The notes: generated by a model not told the origin, from the sequence alone. Positions 8,787 through 17,785 are shown, counted from the first letter of the stretch. The stretch is 40,084 bases of DNA from Bradyrhizobium tropiciagri (GCF_001189845.1 NZ_LFLZ01000077.1:1-40084), one strand, 5' to 3'. Program-made: numbers and translations.

Positions 8787-9239
8787 ATGACGACGGTGAA
8801 AATCCCGCCTGCGCAGAAAAATACCGGCATCGAGGCGCGCTGCGCCGCGACCGGCATGCGCATGACCGAACAGCGCCGCGTCATCGCGCGGGTGCTGGCG
8901 GAGGCCATGGACCATCCCGACGTCGAGGAACTGTACCGCCGCTGCGTGGCGGTCGACGACAAGATCTCGATCTCGACGGTCTATCGCACCGTCAAGCTGT
9001 TCGAGGACGCCGGGATCATCGAGCGTCACGACTTCCGTGAGGGCCGTGCACGCTACGAGCAGATGCCCGAGAGCCATCACGACCATCTGATCAATCTGCG
9101 CGACGGCAAGGTGATCGAGTTCACCTCCGAGGAAATCGAGAAGCTGCAGGCCGAGATCGCGCGCAAGCTCGGCTACAAGCTGGTCGATCACCGTCTCGAG
9201 CTCTATTGCGTCCCGCTCGACGAAGACAGCAAGTCGTAG
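8787..9239 (+). CDS. fur: Fur-family metal regulator (rhizobial Fur/Mur)
   Basis: A 150-residue winged-helix repressor. The DNA-reading helix is in SISTVYRTVKLFEDAGI (about 69-85). The metal-site signature is SHHDHLINLRDGKVIEF (about 94-110), containing the conserved HHDH. The C-terminal CxxC structural zinc motif of enteric Fur is absent, as is usual for rhizobial proteins of this branch, which respond mainly to manganese (Mur) or iron. Order tsaB-rimI-fur is typical of Bradyrhizobium and relatives. A likely target within the window is the irr promoter (37029-37057); this is known for Bradyrhizobium Fur and inferred here. Metal specificity cannot be decided from sequence. Confidence 0.9.
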   Translation: MTTVKIPPAQKNTGIEARCAATGMRMTEQRRVIARVLAEAMDHPDVEELYRRCVAVDDKISISTVYRTVKLFEDAGIIERHDFREGRARYEQMPESHHDHLINLRDGKVIEFTSEEIEKLQAEIARKLGYKLVDHRLELYCVPLDEDSKS

Positions 9240-9263
9240 GCGCGTGCCACGCATCGCCAGACC

Positions 9264-9944
9264 ATGAGCTTCGATCTCGTCATCTTCGATTGCGACGGCG
9301 TGCTGGTTGACAGCGAGGTGATCTCCTGCCGCGCGCATGCCGACACGCTGACGTGGCACGGCTTTCCGATCACACCGGACGGCGTGCTGAAGCGCTTCCT
9401 CGGCGTGTCCGACCGCGAGGCGCGGCGGATCGTCGAAAGCGAGATCGGCCGCGCCCTGCCCGAGAGCTTCGAGGCCGAGGTCAAGCACGCGACGCTGAGC
9501 TTCTATGCCGACGACCTCAGCGCCATCGCCCATGTCGGCGATGCCATCGCCGCGCTCGACTTGCCGAAATGCGTGGCGTCCAGCGGCACGCCGGAAAAGA
9601 TCCATCACGGCCTGACCTGCGCCGGGCTCTACGACCAGCTCGCGCCGCATATCTTCTCCGCCACCCAGGTCAAGCGCGGCAAGCCGGCGCCCGATTTGTT
9701 TCTGTTTGCGGCTACCCAAATGGGTGTACGGCCGGAACGCTGCGTCGTGATCGAGGACAGCGTGGCCGGCGTCACCGGCGCCCGCGCCGCCGGAATGACC
9801 GTACTCGGGTTTTACGGCGGCAGCCATTGCACGGCGGAACACGAGGATTTGCTGCGCCAGGCCGGCGCGGCCATAACCTTCGCCGATATGCGCCAATTGC
9901 CCGATTTGATCGCCCGGATTGGCGCCAAGGCGCTCGCTGGCTGA
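9264..9944 (+). CDS. HAD-superfamily phosphatase (phosphoglycolate phosphatase-like)
   Basis: A 226-residue HAD subfamily IA hydrolase with a helical cap. Motif I is FDCDGVLVDSE, with nucleophile Asp9 and acid/base Asp11. Motif II is CVASSGTPEK, the motif III lysine lies in KRGKPAPD, and motif IV is CVVIEDSVAGVTGARAAGM. The pattern matches the phosphoglycolate phosphatase / beta-phosphoglucomutase group; the substrate is unknown. It starts 24 bases after fur and may be co-transcribed with it. A palindromic repeat follows directly. Confidence 0.88.
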   Translation: MSFDLVIFDCDGVLVDSEVISCRAHADTLTWHGFPITPDGVLKRFLGVSDREARRIVESEIGRALPESFEAEVKHATLSFYADDLSAIAHVGDAIAALDLPKCVASSGTPEKIHHGLTCAGLYDQLAPHIFSATQVKRGKPAPDLFLFAATQMGVRPERCVVIEDSVAGVTGARAAGMTVLGFYGGSHCTAEHEDLLRQAGAAITFADMRQLPDLIARIGAKALAG

Positions 9945-9954
9945 GCCTCGCCCC

Positions 9955-10028
9955 CGTCATTTCGGGGCGATGCGCCAGCATCGAACCCGGAACCTCGAGA
10001 TTCCCGGGGCGCACGCCCCGGAATGACC
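9955..10028. repeat. Composite inverted repeat (CGTCATT..CGGGGCG family), copy 1
   Basis: CGTCATTTCGGGGCG at 9955-9969 is nearly complementary to CGCCCCGGAATGAC at 10014-10027. The enclosed part contains GATGCGCCAGCATC and an AACCCGGAA word. The same family sits at 18527-18630. It fills most of the gap between the HAD gene and miaB. Confidence 0.65.
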
Positions 10029-10118
10029 GCGGTTGCACCGCTGGATTTTCCCCGGTTTAGGCTATATTTCAGCCCCGGCGCCCGGATGGCGCCGTTTCCT
10101 TTTCGCAATCAGGGTTCC

Positions 10119-11507
10119 ATGACGACGCCGCGCAAGCTGCACATCAAGTCCTATGGCTGCCAGATGAACGTCTACGATGCGCAGCGCATGGTGGACACGC
10201 TGGCCGGCGAGGGCTTTGTCGAGACCGCGAGCGCCGAAGACGCCGACCTCGTGATCCTCAACACCTGCCATATCCGCGAGAAGGCGTCGGAGAAGATCTA
10301 CTCCGAACTCGGGCGGCTTCGCGTCGCCAAGGATGAAGCCGCGCGGGCGGGCCGCGAGATGAAGATCGCGGTCGCCGGCTGCGTCGCACAGGCCGAAGGC
10401 GCCGAGATCATCAACCGTGCGCCGACTGTCGACATCGTGGTCGGGCCGCAGAGCTATCATCATCTGCCTGAGCTGCTGAAGCGCGCCAAGGAAAACGGCC
10501 GCGCGCTCGAGACCGAATTCCCGGTCGAGGACAAGTTCGGCTTCCTGCCGCAGCCGAAGCCGGATGCGATCCGCGCCCGCGGCATCTCCGCCTTCGTCAC
10601 GGTGCAGGAGGGTTGCGACAAGTTCTGCACCTTCTGTGTGGTGCCCTATACCCGCGGCGCGGAAGTCTCGCGTCCGGTCGCCAGGATCATCGACGACGTC
10701 AAGCAACTCGCCGACAACGGCGTGCGCGAATTCACGCTGATCGGACAGAACGTCAACGCCTATCACGGCGAAGGCCCCAACGGCGGCGCCTGGTCGCTCG
10801 GCAGATTGCTGCAACGGCTCGCCGAGATTCCCGGCGTCACCCGGCTGCGCTATTCGACCAGCCATCCGCGCGATGTGGATGATGATTTGATCGCGGCGCA
10901 CCGCGATCTGCCCGAATTGATGCCGTTCGTGCACCTTCCCGTGCAATCGGGGGCGGACCGAATCCTTGCGGCCATGAACCGCAAACATACCGCCGATGAC
11001 TACCGGCGGGTCATCGACCGGTTCCGGGCGGCGCGGCAAGACATTGCTTTTTCATCAGATTTTATCGTGGGCTTCCCCGGCGAGACGAGGGAAGAATTTT
11101 CTGCCACCCTCGCGCTTGTCACGCAAATCGGGTACGCTGCGGCGTATTCATTCAAGTATTCGCCACGGCCAGGCACGCCGGCGGCGGAGATGCGGGAGAC
11201 GGTGTCAGCAGCCGAGATGGACGAGCGCTTGGGGCGGCTTCAGCAATTGATCGACAGCCAGCAATCGGCCTTCAACCGGGCTGCGATCGGCACAACGGTC
11301 GATGTGCTGTTCGAGCGCGCGGCGCGCAATCCGGGCCAGATCGTCGGCCGCACCGCCTATCTGCAGCCCGCCCATGTGATGGCATCGCCTGACATCATCG
11401 GCCAGGTCCGCTCCGTGCGGATCGACAGCCTCGAGCGCTACAGCCTGATCGGCGAGCTTGCGACGCCGGCAGCGCCGCGCCTCATTTCGCAGACCATTGG
11501 AGCCTGA
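10119..11507 (+). CDS. miaB: tRNA-2-methylthio-N6-dimethylallyladenosine synthase MiaB
   Basis: A radical-SAM methylthiotransferase of 462 residues that adds the 2-methylthio group to i6A37 of tRNAs reading U-starting codons. The N-terminal UPF0004 domain has its first cluster cysteine at residue 14 (SYGCQMN). The radical-SAM cluster is GCDKFCTFC with Cys166, Cys170 and Cys173, and a C-terminal TRAM domain covers about residues 385-450. The ATG at 10119 is chosen because family homology begins there; in-frame starts at 10023 and 10086 would add repeat-derived sequence. It is the first gene of a compact run continuing into phoH with a 5-base gap. Confidence 0.96.
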   Translation: MTTPRKLHIKSYGCQMNVYDAQRMVDTLAGEGFVETASAEDADLVILNTCHIREKASEKIYSELGRLRVAKDEAARAGREMKIAVAGCVAQAEGAEIINRAPTVDIVVGPQSYHHLPELLKRAKENGRALETEFPVEDKFGFLPQPKPDAIRARGISAFVTVQEGCDKFCTFCVVPYTRGAEVSRPVARIIDDVKQLADNGVREFTLIGQNVNAYHGEGPNGGAWSLGRLLQRLAEIPGVTRLRYSTSHPRDVDDDLIAAHRDLPELMPFVHLPVQSGADRILAAMNRKHTADDYRRVIDRFRAARQDIAFSSDFIVGFPGETREEFSATLALVTQIGYAAAYSFKYSPRPGTPAAEMRETVSAAEMDERLGRLQQLIDSQQSAFNRAAIGTTVDVLFERAARNPGQIVGRTAYLQPAHVMASPDIIGQVRSVRIDSLERYSLIGELATPAAPRLISQTIGA

Positions 11508-11512
11508 AATCC

Positions 11513-12583
11513 TTGCCAAAAAGCGCATCGGATTCGTCTTCGCTCGCTCCCAGCCGCAAACCTGACCGCGACATGCAAATGCCACCTGAGACCCGGGCCC
11601 CTGAGACACAGGTCGTCATCGATTTCGATGACAACCGTGCCGCATCCGCGCTGGTCGGCCCTTATGGACAGAATCTGGCGCTGATCGAGCGGCGGCTTGG
11701 CGTGGTGGTCGATTCCCGCGGCAACCACGTCACCATCGCGGGCTCCCGCGACGGCTGCGACGCGGCGCGCCGCGTGCTGGAGACGCTCTATGCCCAGGCC
11801 GTCGCAGGGCACGACCTCGACCAGGGCGAAGTCGAAGGTGCGATCCGCGCCGTGATCGCGCAGGGCTCGCTGTTCGAATTCGACAACAAGACCGCCAAGC
11901 CGACGTTCGAGACCATCAACCTGCGCAAGCGTCCGGTGCGCGCCCGCACCGCTGCGCAAGACTCTTACATCCGCGCACTGAAGCGGCATGAACTGGTGTT
12001 CGGCATCGGCCCGGCCGGCACCGGCAAGACCTGGCTCGCAGTCGCCCATGCGGCGCAGCTGTTCGAGCGCAAGGAGGTCGATCGCATCATCCTGACGCGG
12101 CCCGCGGTCGAGGCCGGCGAACGGCTCGGCTTCCTGCCCGGCGACCTCAAGGAGAAGGTCGATCCGTATCTGCGCCCGATCTATGATGCGCTGTACGATC
12201 TGATGGATGCCCGCGTCGTCGAGCGCGCGCTGCAGGGCAACGAGATCGAGATCGCGCCGCTCGCCTTCATGCGCGGCCGCACCCTGACCAATGCCGCCAT
12301 CATCCTCGACGAGGCGCAGAACACCACGACGATGCAGATGAAGATGTTCCTGACGCGTCTCGGCGAGAACAGCCGGATGATCGTCACCGGCGACCCGTCG
12401 CAGGTCGACCTGCCGCATGGCCAGGCTTCGGGGCTTACGGAAGCCGTGAAGCTGCTCGATGGCGTCGAAGGCATCGCGCAGGTGCATTTCAAGGCCGAGG
12501 ACGTCATCCGCCATGAATTGGTGGCGCGCATCGTGGCCGCCTATGAGGGATTGCCGCAAAAGCCGGCAAACGCCAGATCTTGA
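11513..12583 (+). CDS. phoH: PhoH-like ATPase
   Basis: A cytosolic P-loop NTPase of 356 residues. An N-terminal KH-like segment (about 35-110, with LVGPYGQNLALIERRLGV) precedes the PhoH domain. The Walker A is GPAGTGKT at 166-173, the Walker B is ILDEAQN with Asp266-Glu267, and a TGDPSQVDLP sensor follows. The TTG at 11513 has a GGAG site ten bases upstream and lies 5 bases after miaB; an ATG at 11573 is the alternative. PhoH next to ybeY is conserved widely and suggests a role in RNA or ribosome quality control, but the biochemical function is not settled. Confidence 0.92.
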   Translation: MPKSASDSSSLAPSRKPDRDMQMPPETRAPETQVVIDFDDNRAASALVGPYGQNLALIERRLGVVVDSRGNHVTIAGSRDGCDAARRVLETLYAQAVAGHDLDQGEVEGAIRAVIAQGSLFEFDNKTAKPTFETINLRKRPVRARTAAQDSYIRALKRHELVFGIGPAGTGKTWLAVAHAAQLFERKEVDRIILTRPAVEAGERLGFLPGDLKEKVDPYLRPIYDALYDLMDARVVERALQGNEIEIAPLAFMRGRTLTNAAIILDEAQNTTTMQMKMFLTRLGENSRMIVTGDPSQVDLPHGQASGLTEAVKLLDGVEGIAQVHFKAEDVIRHELVARIVAAYEGLPQKPANARS

Positions 12584-13149
12584 GCCGAATAGCTTCGGCC
12601 GCGAGCCCGCGCGATGCGGGTTCCGGCCATAACGCAGATTTTGAAACGAACGTGTCCGCTTTTCCTGCAACCGAGGTTCTCGTCACCGCCGAATGCTGGC
12701 AGGCCGAGCCCGACGCCGACGCGGTGATCCATCGTGCCATCGAGGCTGCCGCCGCAATCACCGATGCCGATGTCGCCGATGCCGAGCTTGCGGTGATGCT
12801 GACCGACGATTCCGGGATCCGCACCCTCAACGCCAACTGGCGCAGCATCGACAAGCCGACCAATGTGCTGTCGTTTCCGGCACTGCAGCCGGAAGGCGGC
12901 GGTGGACCCGACGATGCTCCGCGCATGCTCGGCGACATCGCGATCGCCTACGAGACGACGCGGCGGGAAGCCGATGATGAACAGAAACCGTTCGACCATC
13001 ATTTGAGCCACCTCGCGGTGCATGGCTTCCTGCATCTGATCGGTTACGACCACGAGAACGACGACGATGCCGAGGACATGGAGGCGCTCGAGCGCGAGAT
13101 CCTGTCCTCGCTCGGCATTCCCGACCCCTATGCGGATCGGATCGCCTGA
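12580..13149 (+). CDS. ybeY: Endoribonuclease YbeY
   Basis: A single-strand-specific metallo-RNase used in 16S rRNA 3' maturation and ribosome quality control. The zinc motif is complete: His148, His152 and His158 in HLAVHGFLHLIGYDH, preceded by the substrate-loop sequence NWRSIDKPTNVLSFP. The TTG start overlaps the phoH stop (TTGA) and gives 189 residues. The first 30 or so residues have no family match, so a GTG at 12652 (165 residues) is a real alternative. It is coupled to phoH and followed by the CorC-like gene after one base. Confidence 0.93.
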   Translation: MSRIASAASPRDAGSGHNADFETNVSAFPATEVLVTAECWQAEPDADAVIHRAIEAAAAITDADVADAELAVMLTDDSGIRTLNANWRSIDKPTNVLSFPALQPEGGGGPDDAPRMLGDIAIAYETTRREADDEQKPFDHHLSHLAVHGFLHLIGYDHENDDDAEDMEALEREILSSLGIPDPYADRIA

Positions 13150-13150
13150 C

Positions 13151-14263
13151 ATGCCGGATTCCGAACCGACCCACGACAATCCGCGCAACGTGAGCAACCT
13201 GCCCGCGGTGGTGCACGACGGCGAGGTGCAGCGCCCGGCCGCCGAAGGCTGGCTGGTGCGCGCGATCCGCACGCTGTTCGGCTGGAAGGCCGGCTCGGTG
13301 CGCGACGATCTTCAGGTGGTGCTCGACGCCTCGACGCCCGACGATGTCGGCTTCTCGGCGATCGAGCGCACCATGCTGCGCAACATCCTGTCGCTGAACG
13401 AGCGGCGGATCGCCGACGTCATGGTGCACCGCGCCGACATCGTCGCGGTCAAGCGCGACATCCCGCTCGGCGAATTGATGAGCCTGTTCGAGAGCGCCGC
13501 GCATTCGCGGCTCGTCGTCTACAACGAGACCCTCGACGATCCCGAGGGCATGGTGCACATCCGCGACCTGCTCGCCTTCATGACCGCGAAGGCGCGCGTC
13601 ACCGATGCGACCAAGACGAAGCGCAAGAAGCCATTCCCGGCCGGGCTCGATCTGCGCAGCGTCGATCTCGCGCTGCCGCTGGCCGAAGCCCATATCATCC
13701 GCAAGCTGCTCTACATCCCGCCGTCGATGCGCGCGATCGACCTCTTGGCGCAAATGCAGGCCTCGCGCATCCATCTCGCGCTGGTGGTCGACGAATATGG
13801 CGGCACCGACGGGCTGGTGTCGATCGAGGACATTGTCGAGCAGATCGTCGGCGAGATCGACGACGAGCACGATTCCGACGAGCCGCCGTCCATCGTCCGC
13901 CAGCCGGACAACTCCTTCATTGCCGACGCACGCGCCAGCCTCGACGATGTCCGCTCGGTGATCGGCGAAGACTTCGTGACCGGCGAGGCCGGCGAGGAGG
14001 TCGAGACGCTGGGCGGCTATCTCGTCTCGTTCGTCGGCCGCCTGCCGGTGCGCGGCGAGGTGATTTCCGGTCCCGGCAATTACGAGGTCGAAGTGCTCGA
14101 CGCCGATCCGCGGCGGGTCAAGCGCGTGCGGGTCACGACACGCAAGGAACGGCCGGCACCGCGCAAGGAACGCGAGCGGCGCCGCGAGCAGGCACCGGAC
14201 TCCGGCAACCCGCAGGCGAATGACAACATGCCGCCGCCCGGCGAGGGAGCCGGTCCGCAGTGA
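13151..14263 (+). CDS. CBS-domain CorC/TlyC-like protein
   Basis: A 370-residue soluble CBS-pair protein with a C-terminal CorC_HlyC domain. The N-terminus has the linker ERRIADVMVHRADIVAV, the first CBS segment (about 95-145) and the second (about 190-245) with LALVVDEYGGTDGLVSIEDIVEQIVGEI, the strongest family signature. The CorC domain covers about 260-325, and a charged Arg/Lys/Glu tail follows. It lacks the DUF21 membrane domain, as CorC itself does. Members are linked to magnesium/cobalt resistance or transport; older records call them haemolysin. It sits between ybeY and lnt, the usual place, and overlaps lnt by 4 bases. Confidence 0.9.
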   Translation: MPDSEPTHDNPRNVSNLPAVVHDGEVQRPAAEGWLVRAIRTLFGWKAGSVRDDLQVVLDASTPDDVGFSAIERTMLRNILSLNERRIADVMVHRADIVAVKRDIPLGELMSLFESAAHSRLVVYNETLDDPEGMVHIRDLLAFMTAKARVTDATKTKRKKPFPAGLDLRSVDLALPLAEAHIIRKLLYIPPSMRAIDLLAQMQASRIHLALVVDEYGGTDGLVSIEDIVEQIVGEIDDEHDSDEPPSIVRQPDNSFIADARASLDDVRSVIGEDFVTGEAGEEVETLGGYLVSFVGRLPVRGEVISGPGNYEVEVLDADPRRVKRVRVTTRKERPAPRKERERRREQAPDSGNPQANDNMPPPGEGAGPQ

Positions 14264-15873
14264 GGCTGTCAGACAAACTCCGCTCGGTCGGGCTTGCGAT
14301 CATTTTGACCTGGGGATGGAAGCGCGCGGTGCTCGCGCTCGCAGCCGGCGCGTTGTCCTCGCTGGCGATGGCGCCGTTCAACGCCTGGCCGGTACTGTTC
14401 CTGACGTTTTCGATCGCGGTCTGGCTGATCGACGGCGCTGCTGCCGGGCGCGGGCGCGGCATACCCGCCGCAGCGCTATCCGGCTTCTGGTTCGGCCTCG
14501 GCTATTTCGTGCCGGGACTGTACTGGATCGGCTACGCCTTCTTCGTCGATGCCGACACCTTCGCCTGGCTGACGCCGTTCGCGGTGCTCGGTCTGCCTGC
14601 CTATCTCGCTTTGTTCACCGCCTTCGGCTTCGCGCTGGCGCGGCTGATCTGGCCGCGCGACGCCTCACGCGTGCTCGCGCTGGCGGTCAGCCTGACGATC
14701 TCTGAGTGGCTGCGCGGCCACCTCCTCAGCGGCTTTCCGTGGAATGCCTTCGGCTACGCGCTAACCGAGCCGCTGGCGCTCGCGCAGACCGCATCGCTGA
14801 TCGGGCTGTGGGGCATGACGTTCCTGGCCGTCGCGATCTTCGCAAGCCCGGCCGTGCTGATCGACGGCGCCTCGCGCGGCCGCAAGCCGTGGCGTGCGCC
14901 GGTGGCCGCGGTGCTGGTCCTCGCGGCGATGCTGGCATTCGGCGCATTCCGCCTCTCGCAGCAGCCGACCAGCATGGTCAGCGGGGTCAAGCTGCGCATC
15001 ATGCAGCCCGATCTGCAGCAGGACGCCAAGTTCAACTACTCCGCCAAGGCGGCGGTGATGCAGAAATATCTCACTCTGTCGGATCGCGCCTCCGGGCCGC
15101 ATTCGACCGGCGTGAGCGACGCCACCATCCTGATCTGGCCGGAATCCGCGTTTCCGTTCTTCCTGACCAAGGAAGCCGACGCGATGGCGCAGATCGCCGA
15201 TCTGCTGCCGAAGGGAACCGTGCTAATCACCGGCTCGGTGCGCGCACCCGATCTGCCACCGAACGTCCGCATCACGCGCGCCTATAATTCGATCTACGTC
15301 ATCGACCACGACGGCAGCGTGCTCGCGGTCTACGACAAGCTGCACCTTGTGCCGTTCGGCGAATATCTGCCGTTCCAGGACTGGATGGAGAAGCTCGGCC
15401 TCGTGCAGCTCACCAAGGTGCAGGGCGGCTACATTCCCGGCACGATCCGCCGCACGCTCGACATTCCCAATGCGCCGCGCGCGCTGCCCTTGATCTGCTA
15501 CGAGGCGATCTTTCCCGGCAATGTCGTGAGCCGCGACGATCGTCCCGGCTGGATCGTCAACGTCACCAATGACGGCTGGTTCGGAATCTCGACCGGCCCT
15601 TATCAGCATTTGCAGCAGGCCCGGCTGCGCTCGATCGAGGAAGGCCTGCCGCTGGTGCGTGCCGCGAATACGGGCATCTCGGCCATCATCGACCCGCTCG
15701 GGCGGATCGTCGCGCAACTCGGGCTCGGCGTCGAAGGCGTGCTCGATGCCGGCCTGCCGGCCGCGGTCGCGCCGACGATCTATGTGCGTGCCGGGAACAT
15801 CCCGGCCGCTGTGATTGTGTTGGTTGCCCTCGCAATCGTATCGCGGAGACGTTTTGTCAGGCGAAAAGCCTGA
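14260..15873 (+). CDS. lnt: Apolipoprotein N-acyltransferase Lnt
   Basis: An inner-membrane enzyme adding the third acyl chain to lipoproteins, 537 residues. Several N-terminal membrane helices (residues 15-240) precede a periplasmic nitrilase-like domain, and a last helix lies near the C-terminus (VIVLVALAIVSRRR). The catalytic triad is complete: Glu295 in WPESAFPF, Lys360 in YDKLHLVPFGEYLPF and Cys413 in LICYEAIFPG. The GTG start overlaps the corC-like stop, implying translational coupling. In Sinorhizobium the orthologue has been linked to acid tolerance (actA). Confidence 0.95.
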   Translation: MRLSDKLRSVGLAIILTWGWKRAVLALAAGALSSLAMAPFNAWPVLFLTFSIAVWLIDGAAAGRGRGIPAAALSGFWFGLGYFVPGLYWIGYAFFVDADTFAWLTPFAVLGLPAYLALFTAFGFALARLIWPRDASRVLALAVSLTISEWLRGHLLSGFPWNAFGYALTEPLALAQTASLIGLWGMTFLAVAIFASPAVLIDGASRGRKPWRAPVAAVLVLAAMLAFGAFRLSQQPTSMVSGVKLRIMQPDLQQDAKFNYSAKAAVMQKYLTLSDRASGPHSTGVSDATILIWPESAFPFFLTKEADAMAQIADLLPKGTVLITGSVRAPDLPPNVRITRAYNSIYVIDHDGSVLAVYDKLHLVPFGEYLPFQDWMEKLGLVQLTKVQGGYIPGTIRRTLDIPNAPRALPLICYEAIFPGNVVSRDDRPGWIVNVTNDGWFGISTGPYQHLQQARLRSIEEGLPLVRAANTGISAIIDPLGRIVAQLGLGVEGVLDAGLPAAVAPTIYVRAGNIPAAVIVLVALAIVSRRRFVRRKA

Positions 15874-16053
15874 TCCTGCATATCGCCGGTTGTCGCCGAA
15901 CCCGAAAAAACGTCGAAATTCACCTCAGCGCGATTCCACCAGTTGACAGATCGACCGTGCACTTCGCATTGTACGGGTCCACGCGAAATCACAAGCCAAG
16001 TCAGCCCCTTTGCGCAAATTGTCCGCATTTCGTCCCGATCCTCCTTGCAGGAT

Positions 16054-16081
16054 TTGACGGCACCGGCGCCTGAGGCATACT
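16054..16081 (+). promoter_or_regulatory. Candidate promoter of the praR-like gene
   Basis: TTGACG at 16054-16059 and CATACT at 16076-16081 are separated by 16 bases, a fair housekeeping-type promoter. The start of transcription would be about 50 bases before the ATG at 16138. The preceding part of the 264-base gap 15874-16053 shows no gene; a lone TTGACA at 15943 has no matching -10. Confidence 0.5.
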
Positions 16082-16137
16082 CCACGTCCAACTTGCCTCA
16101 CCCCCCCCGGGCGCGCAATCCCTTAGGAGAGTTGGAG

Positions 16138-16554
16138 ATGTCCACCAAAGCGCCCAATCCTGTTGACAAATATGTCGGCAGCCGCGTCCGTATGCGACGC
16201 ATCATGCTCGGCATGAGCCAGGAAAAACTGGGCGAGGCGTTAGGCCTGACGTTCCAGCAGGTGCAGAAATACGAGAAGGGCACCAACCGTGTCGGCGCGA
16301 GCCGACTGCAGCAGATCTCCGAGATCCTGCAGGTGCCGGTCTCTTTCCTGTTCGACGGCGGCCCGAGTGGCGTCAAGACCGCTGACGGCTTCAGCGAGGG
16401 CTCCTCGCCGGCCTATGTGTCCGACTTTCTGGCAACCGCCGAAGGCCTGGCCCTGACCCGCGCGTTCACGCGAATCGCGGACGCCAAGCTCCGCCGCAGC
16501 ATCGTCGAACTGGTCGAGCAGATCGCGGCGCGCGAGGCGGCCGAACAGGTCTGA
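16138..16554 (+). CDS. praR: XRE-family HTH regulator (PraR/PhrR-like)
   Basis: A 138-residue regulator with a Cro/CI-type helix-turn-helix at about residues 14-68 (RMRRIMLGMSQEKLGEALGL, then TFQQVQKYEKGTNRV). The short C-terminal region is likely for dimerisation. The family sits next to lnt throughout the Rhizobiales; named members are PraR (Azorhizobium, Rhizobium leguminosarum) and PhrR (Sinorhizobium), affecting symbiosis genes, biofilm and acid response. The ATG at 16138 has TTAGGAGAG upstream. Which targets it controls here is not visible; the symbol is by family and position. Confidence 0.85.
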   Translation: MSTKAPNPVDKYVGSRVRMRRIMLGMSQEKLGEALGLTFQQVQKYEKGTNRVGASRLQQISEILQVPVSFLFDGGPSGVKTADGFSEGSSPAYVSDFLATAEGLALTRAFTRIADAKLRRSIVELVEQIAAREAAEQV

Positions 16555-16569
16555 TCCAGCCTTATCCGT

Positions 16570-16598
16570 TTGAGAGATCGTCAAATCTGGAATATGTC
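16570..16598 (+). promoter_or_regulatory. Candidate promoter of the M20 peptidase-trmB pair
   Basis: TTGAGA at 16570-16575 and TATGTC at 16593-16598 with an exact 17-base spacer, 30 bases before the ATG at 16628. It would give this pair its own transcript separate from praR. Confidence 0.45.
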
Positions 16599-16627
16599 AT
16601 TCCGGCGTACGTTAAGGCGTGCGCTGA

Positions 16628-17785
16628 ATGACAACGCAATTCCTGAGCGACGACAACAGCATGTCCAGCAACCCGTTCGAAACCGCTGATATCCTCGACG
16701 GCATTCGCCGCTGGGTCGAAATCGAATCTCCGACCGAGCGGCCGGACCAGGTCAACAGACTGGCTGACCTCGTCGCGGCTGAATATCGCGACCTGCCGGC
16801 CACCGTCGACCGCGTTGCGGGACGCGACGGCTGCGGCGATCATTTGGTCACGCGCTCGTCCTGGGGACAGGACGCTCCGGGCATTCTGGTGCTGAGCCAT
16901 CTCGACACAGTTCATCCGATGGGATTCATCGAACGGTTACCATTCAAGATCGAAGGCGACAGCGCGTTCGGTCCGGGCATCTACGACATGAAGGGCGGCG
17001 CCTATCTCGCCTATCATGCGTTCCGGCAGGTCTGCGCCGATGACGCGCGCCCGCCGCTCGGCATCACCCAGCTCTACGTCTCGGACGAAGAGATCGGCAG
17101 CCCGACCTCGCGCGCGCTGATCGAGGCCGAGGGACGCAAGGCCAAATACGTGCTGGTGACCGAGCCGGCGCGTGACGGCGGCAAGATCGTCACCGGGCGC
17201 AAGGGCGTGGCCCGGTTCGACGTGCACATCAAGGGCGCGCCCGCGCATGCCGGCACGCGCCCCGAAGACGGCCGCAGCGCGATCCGGGAGCTCGGCAATG
17301 TGATCCAGACGCTGGAGGCGATGAACGATCTCAAGCGCGGCGTCACCGTCAATGTCGGCGTGGTCCGCGGCGGCACCAAGCCGAACGTGATCGCCGAAGA
17401 GGCCTATGCGGAAGTCGACATGCGGGTGCCGTCGATGGCCGACGCCGACGAGCTGGTGCCGAAGATCCTCGGCATCACCTCGCGCACCGAGGGCGTCAGC
17501 GTGAAGGTGACCGGGGAATTGAACCGCCCGCCCTACGAGAAGAGCAACGCCGGCGCCGCGCTCTACGAGCACGCCAGGGAGCTTGCAGGCGAACTCGGCT
17601 TCGAGCTGCTCGATGTGTTCACCGGCGGCGGCTCCGACGGCAACTTCACCGCACCGCATACTGCAACGCTCGACGGCCTCGGCGTCGACGGCAAGGGCGC
17701 GCACACCCATTACGAGCAGCTCTATATCTCCTCGATCGAGCCGCGCGCGCGCCTGCTCTACCGGCTCTATCAGACGCTGCGATGA
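16628..17785 (+). CDS. M20-family zinc metallopeptidase (carboxypeptidase G2-like)
   Basis: A 385-residue M20 enzyme with split catalytic domain and an inserted dimerisation domain (about 195-300, starting KGVARFDVHIKGAPAHAGTR). The di-zinc site is complete: His91 in SHLDTVH, Asp120 in YDMKGG, catalytic Glu154 with ligand Glu155 in DEEIGS, Glu179 in TEPA, and His359 in GAHTHYE. This matches glutamate carboxypeptidase-type hydrolases that cut a C-terminal amino acid; the substrate is unknown. An inner ATG at 16661 is an alternative start. Its stop overlaps the trmB start by 4 bases. In many Rhizobiales this slot between the praR-like gene and trmB holds metK, which is not in the window. Confidence 0.88.
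   Translation: MTTQFLSDDNSMSSNPFETADILDGIRRWVEIESPTERPDQVNRLADLVAAEYRDLPATVDRVAGRDGCGDHLVTRSSWGQDAPGILVLSHLDTVHPMGFIERLPFKIEGDSAFGPGIYDMKGGAYLAYHAFRQVCADDARPPLGITQLYVSDEEIGSPTSRALIEAEGRKAKYVLVTEPARDGGKIVTGRKGVARFDVHIKGAPAHAGTRPEDGRSAIRELGNVIQTLEAMNDLKRGVTVNVGVVRGGTKPNVIAEEAYAEVDMRVPSMADADELVPKILGITSRTEGVSVKVTGELNRPPYEKSNAGAALYEHARELAGELGFELLDVFTGGGSDGNFTAPHTATLDGLGVDGKGAHTHYEQLYISSIEPRARLLYRLYQTLR

Noticed and set aside
8181..9896. 571-codon minus-strand frame over rimI, fur and the HAD gene
   Set aside because: It crosses three plus-strand genes with intact motifs; the frame is a GC-bias by-product.
10023..10118. N-terminal extension of miaB
   Set aside because: The extra 32 residues come from repeat sequence and lack family similarity; the cluster-binding domain begins just after 10119.
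15943..15975. TTGACA as promoter of the praR-like gene
   Set aside because: No -10 sequence is found at 16-19 bases; the pair at 16054-16081 is better placed.
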